Part shown: in pieces, positions 9,344 to 16,882 of the stretch
Layout: each line of letters starts with the position of its first letter
Position numbering within the stretch: position 1 is the first letter of the stretch
From: Pseudomonas sp. HR96
GTDB lineage: Bacteria > Pseudomonadota > Gammaproteobacteria > Pseudomonadales > Pseudomonadaceae
DNA: 64,000 nucleotides
Reading direction: 5' to 3'
Assembly: GCF_034059295.1 (NCBI RefSeq)
Contig: NZ_CP139141.1
Coordinates: forward strand, 4,199,001-4,263,000
Made by a program: the position numbers and the translations under genes
The notes under the pieces: model-generated
The model's database searches: none
Seen by the model: the letters and a program-made list of their open reading frames with translations, nothing else
What the model was told of the DNA's origin: nothing

Positions 9344-11092
9344 ATGTCCGAGAATACCCCTGACCAAAAGCCTCTGCGGTCTGCCCAGTGGTTCGGTACC
9401 GCCGACAAGAACGGCTTCATGTACCGCAGCTGGATGAAGAACCAGGGCATCGCCGACCATCAGTTCCAGGGCAAGCCGATCATCGGCATCTGCAACACCT
9501 GGTCCGAGCTGACCCCGTGCAATGCGCACTTCCGCACCATCGCCGAACACGTCAAGCGCGGGGTCATCGAAGCCGGTGGCTGGCCGGTGGAATTCCCGGT
9601 GTTCTCCAACGGCGAATCCAACCTGCGGCCCACCGCCATGCTCACTCGCAACCTGGCGAGCATGGACGTGGAAGAAGCCATTCGCGGCAACCCGATCGAC
9701 GGCGTGGTGCTGCTCACCGGCTGCGACAAGACCACCCCGGCGCTGCTGATGGGCGCGGCCAGCTGCGACGTGCCGGCCATCGTCGTCACCGGCGGGCCGA
9801 TGCTCAACGGCAAGCACAAGGGCAAGGACATCGGCGCCGGGACCATCGTCTGGCAGATGCACGAGTCGTACAAGGCCGGGCAGATCAGCCTCGACGAATT
9901 CCTCTCAGCCGAAGCCGGCATGTCGCGCTCGGCCGGCACCTGCAACACCATGGGCACGGCCTCGACCATGGCCTGCATGGCCGAAGCACTGGGCACCTCG
10001 CTGCCGCACAACGCGGCGATTCCGGCGGTGGATTCGCGGCGCTACGTGCTGGCGCACATGTCTGGCATGCGCGCGGTGCAGATGGTCAAGGAAGACTTGC
10101 GCCTGTCGAAGATTCTGACCCGCCAGGCGTTCGAGAACGCCATCCGGGTCAACGCCGCGATCGGCGGCTCGACCAACGCGGTGATCCACCTCAAGGCCAT
10201 CGCCGGACGCATCGGTGTCGACCTCGAACTCGACGACTGGACCCGCATCGGCCGCGGCACGCCGACCCTGGTCGACCTGCAGCCGTCGGGGCGCTTCCTG
10301 ATGGAAGAGTTCTACTACGCCGGCGGCCTGCCGGCGGTGCTGCGCCGCCTGGGTGAGAACAACCTGATCCCGAACCCCGAGGCGCTCACCGTCAACGGCA
10401 AGAGCCTGTGGGAGAACGTGCAGAACTCGCCGATCTACGGCGACGACGAGGTCATCCGCGCCATCGACAACCCGCTGGTGGCCGACGGCGGCATCTGCGT
10501 GCTGCGCGGCAACCTGGCGCCGCTGGGTGCCGTACTGAAGCCCTCGGCCGCCACGCCGGCGCTGATGAAACACCGCGGCCGCGCGGTGGTGTTCGAGAAC
10601 TTCGACGTGTACAAGGCGCGCATCAACGACCCGGAGCTGGAGGTCGACGCCGACAGCATCCTGGTCATGAAGAACTGCGGGCCCAAGGGCTACCCGGGCA
10701 TGGCCGAAGTCGGCAACATGGGCCTGCCGGCCAAGTTGCTGGCCCAGGGCGTGACCGACATGGTGCGCATCTCCGACGCGCGCATGAGCGGCACCGCCTA
10801 CGGCACCGTGGTCTTGCACGTAGCGCCGGAGGCGGCCGCCGGCGGGCCCTTGGCCGCCGTGCAGGAAGGCGACTACATCGAACTGGACTGCGCCACCGGG
10901 CGTCTGCACCTGGACATCAGCGACAGCGAACTGGCCGCGCGCCTGGCCGACTGGCAGCCGCCGGTGAACAACCTCTTGGCGGGGGGCTATCGGCAGCTGT
11001 ACGTGGACCATGTCATGCAAGCCGACCAAGGCTGCGATTTCGACTTCCTGGTCGGTTGCCGTGGGTCGCAGGTGCCGCGGCACTCGCATTGA
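9344..11092 (+). CDS. L-arabonate dehydratase-type IlvD/Edd enzyme
   Basis: A 582-residue IlvD/Edd dehydratase converting a sugar acid (best guess L-arabonate) to its 2-keto-3-deoxy form. Three cysteines that hold the [2Fe-2S] cluster in characterised L-arabonate dehydratase are at the same residue numbers, Cys59 (ELTPCNAHF), Cys127 (LTGCDKTTPA) and Cys200 (SAGTCNTMGTAS). The C-terminal motif with MSGTAYGTVVLHVAPEA supplies the catalytic serine region. The length is that of sugar-acid dehydratases rather than the longer Edd. The ATG is preceded by a purine-rich AAGAGAG stretch. It stands divergent from the MFS/AraD1/semialdehyde dehydrogenase arm and ~200 bp before its likely regulator. D-xylonate or D-galactonate are alternative substrates. 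Confidence 0.85.
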   Translation: MSENTPDQKPLRSAQWFGTADKNGFMYRSWMKNQGIADHQFQGKPIIGICNTWSELTPCNAHFRTIAEHVKRGVIEAGGWPVEFPVFSNGESNLRPTAMLTRNLASMDVEEAIRGNPIDGVVLLTGCDKTTPALLMGAASCDVPAIVVTGGPMLNGKHKGKDIGAGTIVWQMHESYKAGQISLDEFLSAEAGMSRSAGTCNTMGTASTMACMAEALGTSLPHNAAIPAVDSRRYVLAHMSGMRAVQMVKEDLRLSKILTRQAFENAIRVNAAIGGSTNAVIHLKAIAGRIGVDLELDDWTRIGRGTPTLVDLQPSGRFLMEEFYYAGGLPAVLRRLGENNLIPNPEALTVNGKSLWENVQNSPIYGDDEVIRAIDNPLVADGGICVLRGNLAPLGAVLKPSAATPALMKHRGRAVVFENFDVYKARINDPELEVDADSILVMKNCGPKGYPGMAEVGNMGLPAKLLAQGVTDMVRISDARMSGTAYGTVVLHVAPEAAAGGPLAAVQEGDYIELDCATGRLHLDISDSELAARLADWQPPVNNLLAGGYRQLYVDHVMQADQGCDFDFLVGCRGSQVPRHSH

Positions 11093-11120
11093 TGGCCTTG
11101 AACGGCCTTTGAACGGCCCG

Positions 11121-11195
11121 GTGGGAGGGGGCAAAGCCCCCGGGCTTTTCCTGGCTGATCAAGGTCAACAGCCCGGGGCCTCTGCCCCCTCCCAC
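11121..11195. repeat. REP-like inverted pair, possible terminator
   Basis: Inverted pair of REP-like arms: GTGGGAGGGGGCAAAGCCCCC at the left and GCCCCCTCCCAC at the right. The left arm forms a GGGGGC-AAA-GCCCCC hairpin followed by a short CTTTTC, so it may also end transcription from the aldonate dehydratase before the regulator gene. It is a short relative of the arms that make up arrays A and B. Confidence 0.7.
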
Positions 11196-11287
11196 GCCGG
11201 CCACCGCACATTGCCCCCCTGCCCCACATCCCCCAGCCCAGATCCGCTATGATGCCCGTTCCCCCGGCCCGGACCTTCGCCTGCCCC

Positions 11288-12010
11288 ATGGATTACCGCA
11301 AACCTTCCGACCGCAAGAGCATGCACAGCCGTATCGTCCAGGACATCGGCCTGCAGATCGTCTCCGGGCGCTTCAAGCCGGACGACAAGCTGCCCGCCGA
11401 AGCGCTGTTGTGCGAGGAGTATGCGGTCAGCCGGCCGGTACTGCGCGAGGCCACCCGGGTGCTGGTGGCCAAGGGGCTGGTGTACTCCAAGCCGCGCGTC
11501 GGCACAGTGGTCAAGGCGCGCCGTGAGTGGCACCTGCTGGACCCGGACGTACTGCACTGGCTGATGCAGAGTTCGCCGCAGAACGAATTCTTCGCCCTGC
11601 TCACCAGCGTGCGCGCGATCATCGAGCCGGCGGCTGCCGCGTTGGCCGCGCAGCATGCCACCGACGAGGAAATCGCCGGCATCGGCGAAGCCTACCAGCG
11701 CATGGAAGCGGCACCGGACACCGCCGCCCTGCTGCAGCCGGACCTGGATTTCCACAGCCGCATCGCCGACGCCACCCACAACGACCTGCTCGCGCACCTG
11801 TGCAACATGCTCTCGCTGGCCCTGCGCGAGGCACTCAAGCACTCCAACCAGCGGCCCAACCTGCACGAGCTGGCGATGCCGCGGCACAAGGCGATCCTTA
11901 CGGCCATTGAGAATCGCGATGCCTTGGCGGCACGCCAGGCGACCCTGGTGCAGTTGGACGATGCGAGAAATGCGCTAAGTGTCGTGCTCGGGGCGCAGTT
12001 ACATCTCTGA
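11288..12010 (+). CDS. GntR-family (FadR/FCD) regulator of the sugar-acid locus
   Basis: A 240-residue regulator with an N-terminal winged helix (about residues 8-70; KLPAEALLCEEYAVSRPVLR is the recognition region) and an all-helical FCD ligand domain. Metal/ligand residues typical of FCD proteins are visible: Asp and His in DLDFHSRIADATHN and a His in MPRHKAIL. I use the ATG at 11288; the frame is open 13 codons further but that stretch (MMPVPPARTFACP) is not GntR-like. It lies downstream of the aldonate dehydratase on the same strand and most likely represses both arms of the locus, binding the palindrome at 9243-9255 and released by a pathway intermediate. Its stop is 3 bp from the stop of the convergent exporter gene. 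Confidence 0.85.
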   Translation: MDYRKPSDRKSMHSRIVQDIGLQIVSGRFKPDDKLPAEALLCEEYAVSRPVLREATRVLVAKGLVYSKPRVGTVVKARREWHLLDPDVLHWLMQSSPQNEFFALLTSVRAIIEPAAAALAAQHATDEEIAGIGEAYQRMEAAPDTAALLQPDLDFHSRIADATHNDLLAHLCNMLSLALREALKHSNQRPNLHELAMPRHKAILTAIENRDALAARQATLVQLDDARNALSVVLGAQLHL

Positions 12011-12013
12011 GAG

Positions 12014-12062
12014 TCAAACCACCCTGGCGGCCTCTGGGGGGCTTTGTCCCCTCCCAGGCTCC
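12014..12062 (-). repeat. REP-like element forming the 3' end of the exporter gene
   Basis: On the minus strand this reads CCTGGGAGGGGACAAAGCCC, then a CCAGAGGCCGCCAGGGTGG arm ending in TTTGA, a slightly decayed copy of the window's common REP-like arm. The final TTTGA, part of the usual GGTTTGATC end of the arm, supplies the TGA stop of the exporter gene. Confidence 0.75.
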
Positions 12063-14398
12063 CCCCGCTGCGGATCCAGGTAGCGCACCAGCGCCGGCAG
12101 CAGCCACAGCGCGCCGAGCATGTTCCACAGCAGCATGAAGGTCAGCATCAGCCCCATGTCCGCCTGAAACTTGATCGCCGAGAACATCCAGGTGCACACA
12201 CCGATGGCCAGGCACAGGCCGGTGAACAGCACCGCCTTGCCGGTCGAGCGCAAGGTCTGGTAATAGGCCTCCTGCAGCGCCAGCCCAGTGTCGAGGAAAC
12301 TGCGCAGGCGGCTGTAGATGTAGATGCCGTAATCCACGCCGATGCCCACGCCCAGCGCCACCACCGGCAAGGTCGCGACCTTGACGCCGATGCCCAGCCA
12401 GACCATCAGCGCATTGCCCAGCACCGAGGTCAGTACCAGCGGCAACAGGATGCACAGGGTCGCCGCCAGCGAACGGAAGGTCAGCAGGCACATGACGGCC
12501 ACGCACAGGTAGACCAGCAACAGCACGGTCAGCTCGGAATGACGGATGACTTCGTTGGTGGCCGCCTCGATGCCGGCGTTGCCGGCCGCCAGCTGAAATT
12601 GCAGGCCGTCGCGGTCGTGGCTGGCGGCGAAGGCTTGCACGGTCGCGACCACGCGGTCGAGGGTCTGCGCCTTGTGGTCACTGAGAAACACCAGCAGCGG
12701 CGACAGCGAGCAGTCGCCGTTGTACAGGCCGTCGGCGCGGGAGATGGCGCTGTCGAGCACCTGCGGGTTGCGCGACAGGGTCTGCCATTTCAGGCTGCCC
12801 TCGTTCATGCCCTTGATCATCTGCTTGGCCACGCTGACCAGCGACAGCGTCGACTGCACGCCCTCGGTGTTCTCCAGCGTCCACATCAGCTCGTCCATGG
12901 GCTGCAGGGTGGCGTAGGCGGAGCAGCCTTCGGCGCGGGTCTGGACCATGACCACCAACACGTCGGAGCTGGTCGCGTAGTGGTCGATGATGTACTGGTT
13001 GTCGCGGTTGTAGCGCGAGTCCGGGCGCAGCTCGGGGGCGCCCTGATCGAGGTCACCGATCTGCAGGTCGTGGCCGTACCAGAGGCCGCCGGCCAGGGCC
13101 AGCAGCGCCATCAGGATCGACGCTCGTGCCACCCGAGGCTCGGCGCAGCGCGCCAGCAGGCGCCAGAACGGCTGCTCGCGGCTCGCGTCGGCCTGGCTGC
13201 GGAGCACGGCACGCGGGCTGATGCCCAGGTAGGAAATCGCCACGGGCAGCAGAATCAGGTTGGTCAGCACGATCACCGCCACGCCGATGGCGGCGCCGAG
13301 GGCCAGCTCGCGGATCACCCCGATGTCGATCACCAGCAGGGTCAGGAACCCCACGGCGTCGGCGAGGATGGCGATCATCCCCGGCAGGAACAGCTGGCGG
13401 AAGGTTCGCCGCGCCGCCGCCAGGGCGCCGTCGGCGGCGCTGGACTGCTGGGCGATGCCGTTGATCTTCTGCACGCCATGGGAGATGCCGATGGCGAAAA
13501 TCAGGAACGGCACCAGCATTGAATAGGGGTCCAGGCCGAACCCGGCCAGGTGCATCAGGCCGAGCTGCCAGACCACTGCCATCAGCGTGGTGCCGAGCAC
13601 CGCCAGGGTGCTGCGCAGGCAACGGGTGAAGGCGTACAAGAGCACCAGGGTGATCGCCAGGGCGACGGCGAAGAACATCACCACCATGACCAGCCCGTCG
13701 ATCAGGTCGCCGACCTTTTTTGCGAACCCGATGATGTGGATCTGCACGTCCGGGTTCTGCGCCTCGAAGTGCTCGCGGATCTGCGCTTCCAGGCGGTGGG
13801 AAAACTCGCGGTAGTCGAGCTTGACCAGCCGCCCCTGATCCTGCGGGTCGGGGTAGCTCTCCAACAGCGGGATGTCGATGATGCTCGAGGTAAAGTCGTT
13901 GGCCACCAGGCGCCCGACCTGGCCGGACTTGAGCACGTTGTCGCGTAGCCTGGCGAGGCTCGCGGGCGAGCCATCATAGGTCTGCGGGATGACCTCGCCA
14001 CCGGCAAAGCCGTCTTCGGTGACCTCGGTCCAACGCACACTGGGGCTCCACAGCGACTTGAGCGCCGCGCGGTCGACGCCGGGCAGGTAGAACACCTCGT
14101 CGCTGATCTGGCGCAGGGTCTCCAGGTAGCGGGCGTTGAAGATATCGCCCTCGCGCACCTGCACGGCGACGCGCACGCTGTTGCCAAGGTTGGCGAGGTC
14201 GTTGCGGTGTTCGAGCATGCGCACAATGAACGGGTGTTGCAGCGGGATCATCTTCTCGAAGCTGGTGGCGGGGCGAATCGACAGCGCCTGCCAGAACAGC
14301 AGCAGGCTGACCAGCAGGCACAGGCCGAGCACCACCGGGCGGTGCTCGAAGATCAGCCGTTCGAGGGCGCCGGGCTTGGCGGCTTGCGCCTGGCTCAT
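12014..14398 (-). CDS. MMPL/RND-superfamily exporter, ends inside a REP-like element
   Basis: A 794-residue inner-membrane transporter of the hydrophobe-exporter branch of the RND superfamily (MMPL-like). It has one transmembrane helix after ~20 residues, a large periplasmic loop, a helix bundle with IFAIGISHGVQKIN, then a second loop and a second bundle with VVALGVGIGVDYGIYIYSRL: two duplicated halves as in the family. It overlaps the upstream YCF48-like gene by 4 bp, so the two are translationally coupled. The last ~15 codons (EPGRGQSPPEAARVV) and the TGA stop are encoded by a REP-like element, so the native tail has probably been replaced. Such exporters next to DUF1302/DUF1329 genes are thought to handle lipid-like molecules; the substrate is unknown. 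Confidence 0.85.
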   Translation of the reverse strand: MSQAQAAKPGALERLIFEHRPVVLGLCLLVSLLLFWQALSIRPATSFEKMIPLQHPFIVRMLEHRNDLANLGNSVRVAVQVREGDIFNARYLETLRQISDEVFYLPGVDRAALKSLWSPSVRWTEVTEDGFAGGEVIPQTYDGSPASLARLRDNVLKSGQVGRLVANDFTSSIIDIPLLESYPDPQDQGRLVKLDYREFSHRLEAQIREHFEAQNPDVQIHIIGFAKKVGDLIDGLVMVVMFFAVALAITLVLLYAFTRCLRSTLAVLGTTLMAVVWQLGLMHLAGFGLDPYSMLVPFLIFAIGISHGVQKINGIAQQSSAADGALAAARRTFRQLFLPGMIAILADAVGFLTLLVIDIGVIRELALGAAIGVAVIVLTNLILLPVAISYLGISPRAVLRSQADASREQPFWRLLARCAEPRVARASILMALLALAGGLWYGHDLQIGDLDQGAPELRPDSRYNRDNQYIIDHYATSSDVLVVMVQTRAEGCSAYATLQPMDELMWTLENTEGVQSTLSLVSVAKQMIKGMNEGSLKWQTLSRNPQVLDSAISRADGLYNGDCSLSPLLVFLSDHKAQTLDRVVATVQAFAASHDRDGLQFQLAAGNAGIEAATNEVIRHSELTVLLLVYLCVAVMCLLTFRSLAATLCILLPLVLTSVLGNALMVWLGIGVKVATLPVVALGVGIGVDYGIYIYSRLRSFLDTGLALQEAYYQTLRSTGKAVLFTGLCLAIGVCTWMFSAIKFQADMGLMLTFMLLWNMLGALWLLPALVRYLDPQRGEPGRGQSPPEAARVV

Positions 14399-15366
14399 GG
14401 CTGCACCACCACCGGGCCGCCGTCGGCGGCACCGATATGCACGCCACCCTGGCCAACCATCAACAGCCGCCCGGGCGCCCCCTGGGTGACGGCGGACAAG
14501 GCCAGGCGGTCGGCGCGGTTGACCAGGGTGAAGCTTTGGCCCTGATCACGGCTGCGCAGCACGCTGCCGCCATTGCCGACCACCACCAGCGAACCGTCGG
14601 CCAGCAGGCTGGCGCCGGCCAGGCCGTCCTGCATGCCGCTGGGCAGGCAGACGCTTTGCCAAGTCTGGCCAAAATCGGCAGAGCGCAACAAATGGCCGCG
14701 CAGACCATAGACCAGCAGGGTGCCGGGCTGACCGGTGGCGGTCACCCCCAGCAGCGAACCATCGTAGGGGCTGGCCACCGCTTGCCAGCTCTGCCCGGCG
14801 TCGGCCGAGCGATACATGTGGCCTTGTTCGCCGACGATGAACAGGCCGGCGTCCTTGATCGCGGCGATGGCGTTGAGGTGCAGCTGCTCGCTGTTGTCCA
14901 GGCGCTCGCTGATGTCCTGCCAGTGCTCGCCGCCGTCCTCGGTGGCGAGGAAGGCGCCATAGGCGCCCACGACGAAACCGCGCTGGCGATCGAGGAACCA
15001 CACGTCGAGCAACGGTGCCTGGCTTTCAAGGTTCTGGTACTGCTGGCGCCAGGTCTGGCCGCCGTCGCTGCTGGCCAGAATCTGCGCGTCATGGCCGACC
15101 GCCCAGCCGTGCTCGGCGTCGACGAAATACACCGCCGTGAGCAGTTGCCGGGTCGGCACACGGGCCTGGTTCCAGGTCTGGCCCTGGTCGTCGGAAGTGA
15201 GGATATGGCCACGGTCGCCGACCACGACCAGGCGGTTGCCGGCGTGGACCACGTCAAGCAGCAGCGCCTGGCTGGCTTTTTCGGAATGGATGGCCCAGTC
15301 GGGCTCCGCCGCCATCACGGCAACGCTGCACAGGGCCATGAGAGTGGCGAGAAGCAGGTGTTTCAT
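14395..15366 (-). CDS. YCF48/BNR-type beta-propeller, periplasmic
   Basis: A 323-residue secreted beta-propeller of the YCF48-like (photosystem II assembly factor-like) family. The N-terminal signal peptide ends at VMAAEPDW. BNR/Asp-box-like blades recur regularly: TSDDQGQTW, ASSDGGQTW, ATEDGGEHW, RSADAGQSW, RSADFGQTW, RSRDQGQSF. In non-photosynthetic bacteria this family is found beside MMPL/RND exporters, as here, where its stop overlaps the exporter start (ATGA type). It probably serves as the periplasmic partner of the exporter; no biochemical role is established. A perfect 34-bp palindrome separates it from DUF1329 upstream. Confidence 0.8.
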   Translation of the reverse strand: MKHLLLATLMALCSVAVMAAEPDWAIHSEKASQALLLDVVHAGNRLVVVGDRGHILTSDDQGQTWNQARVPTRQLLTAVYFVDAEHGWAVGHDAQILASSDGGQTWRQQYQNLESQAPLLDVWFLDRQRGFVVGAYGAFLATEDGGEHWQDISERLDNSEQLHLNAIAAIKDAGLFIVGEQGHMYRSADAGQSWQAVASPYDGSLLGVTATGQPGTLLVYGLRGHLLRSADFGQTWQSVCLPSGMQDGLAGASLLADGSLVVVGNGGSVLRSRDQGQSFTLVNRADRLALSAVTQGAPGRLLMVGQGGVHIGAADGGPVVVQP

Positions 15367-15413
15367 TGCAAGGGGGTTCCTTGGTGTGGATCTGAAACTG
15401 TGTGGTGACCGCG

Positions 15414-15479
15414 CTGTAGGACCGAGCTTGCTCGGCGACGACCTTCCCCGTAGGACCGAGCTTGCTCGGTCCTACGGGG
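15414..15479. repeat. 34-bp perfect palindrome plus half copy
   Basis: At 15446-15479 the arm CCCCGTAGGACCGAGC is followed by TT and its exact complement, a 16-bp stem with a 2-nt loop. A partial copy (TGTAGGACCGAGCTTGCTCGG) sits at 15414-15434. It lies in the gap between DUF1329 and the YCF48-like gene, within an apparent operon, so it could act as an attenuator or RNA-stability hairpin. The GTAGGACCGAGC family is distinct from the GTGGGAGGGGC repeats elsewhere in the window. Confidence 0.85.
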
Positions 15480-15512
15480 AACGGCGACAACCCGTTCCCG
15501 AGCCAGCCGGTA

Positions 15513-16871
15513 TTACCGCGTCCCCTGCCGGCGCAGCGCCGCCGGGGTGAAATCCCCCGCATCGGGCAGCGGCTGGCTGAAATCGACCGTGGCGACCTCC
15601 TCGTTGTCCAGGTTCTGCACGTGGTAACGCCGCGCCTGCAGGTCGTGGTAGACGTCCAACGCCGACCATACTGTCGGCAGCTCGTAGTAATTCTTCAGGT
15701 AGGCCATCGACACCCGCCACAGGTCGCCACGGCCATCGTACTGGTCGACCACCGCCGCCTGCCAGCTGTCCTCGTCCAGGTACAGGCGGCGTTTGGAATA
15801 CACGTGGCGGGCGTCCTTCTTCAGGGTGCCCTCCACCACCCACACCCGATGCAGTTCGTAGCGGGTGTACTCGGGGTTGAGGTGGCTGGGGGTCAGCAGC
15901 TGCTTGTAGGTGATCTGCGGGTTGCCCAGCCGGTAATTGTTGTAGGGGATGTAGATTTCCTGCTTGCCCAGCAGCTTCCACTCGTAGCGGTCCGGCGAGC
16001 CGTTGTACATGTCGGTGTCGTCGGCGGTGCGCAGGCCGTCGGCGGCAGCGATCGGCGTATCGTAGGCCAGGCTCGGCGCGCGGCGCACGCGGCGTTGCCC
16101 GGAGTTGTAGGCCCAGGCCTGGCGCGGCTCGTGGTACTGGTCGAGGGTCTCGTGCACGAGAATTGCGCCGCCGGCCAGGCGTGCCGGGCTACGGGTCTGG
16201 GTCAGGTAGTAGAACAGCCGGTTGTCCAGGCCTGCAGCGCTGACGCGCGGGTCGTAATAGCGGAAGAGCGCCTGCTGCTCGGTGACGATGGGCACGTAGC
16301 CGCCGTTGCGCTGCACCGCCACCTCGGCCGAGCGCCGGGTCAGGTAGGTGCCGCGGTAGCGCGTGATGTGGTTCCACACCGCCTCGACGCCATTGCGCGG
16401 CAACGGGAACGGAATGCCGCCGTAGGCGCCGATGAAGCCGTTGCCGCCCTCGCGCAGTTGCGCACTCTGGGCGTTGACGCGGGTGTGCTCGTACACCGAC
16501 TCGGGCGCCGAGGCGCTGCGCCGGCTGACGAACACCGGCATGCGGAAGGTGCCTGGGTAGGCGGCGAACAGCGCCTGCTGGCCGGGGGTAAGCTGGCCGC
16601 GATACTCCTCCAGGTTGCTCGCGTCGATGGTGAACAGCGGCTCGTCGCTGGCGAACGGGTCGACGTGGTGCTGGCCCGAGCGTTCATAGCCGGCCGGGGC
16701 CATGGTCAGGCCGCCCTGCCAGGGCGGGATGGTGCCGGCGGCGTTGCCCTCCAGCTGCCCGCCGAGGGGCGTCAGAGTGGTGCCCAGTTGTTCGGCGGCC
16801 TCGGGCGAGCGGGCCTGCGCCTCGCCACTGAAAAGCGCCAGGGTCATGGCCAGGGCCAGGGTCGGGTACAT
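15513..16871 (-). CDS. DUF1329 domain protein, periplasmic
   Basis: A 452-residue DUF1329 protein. It starts with a signal peptide (MYPTLALAMTLALFSGEAQA), and the body carries DUF1329 features: an early PEAAEQLGTTLTPLGG segment, PWQGGLT, and later tyrosine/arginine-rich strands (YEWKLLGKQEIYIPYNNYRL, HRVWVVEGTLK). DUF1329 proteins have LolA-like lipoprotein-carrier folds and occur almost always beside DUF1302 and RND exporters, as here. The start is 11 nt below the DUF1302 stop. A role in moving a hydrophobic compound across the periplasm is inference. Confidence 0.85.
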   Translation of the reverse strand: MYPTLALAMTLALFSGEAQARSPEAAEQLGTTLTPLGGQLEGNAAGTIPPWQGGLTMAPAGYERSGQHHVDPFASDEPLFTIDASNLEEYRGQLTPGQQALFAAYPGTFRMPVFVSRRSASAPESVYEHTRVNAQSAQLREGGNGFIGAYGGIPFPLPRNGVEAVWNHITRYRGTYLTRRSAEVAVQRNGGYVPIVTEQQALFRYYDPRVSAAGLDNRLFYYLTQTRSPARLAGGAILVHETLDQYHEPRQAWAYNSGQRRVRRAPSLAYDTPIAAADGLRTADDTDMYNGSPDRYEWKLLGKQEIYIPYNNYRLGNPQITYKQLLTPSHLNPEYTRYELHRVWVVEGTLKKDARHVYSKRRLYLDEDSWQAAVVDQYDGRGDLWRVSMAYLKNYYELPTVWSALDVYHDLQARRYHVQNLDNEEVATVDFSQPLPDAGDFTPAALRRQGTR

Positions 16872-16882
16872 GGTGCTTCCTC

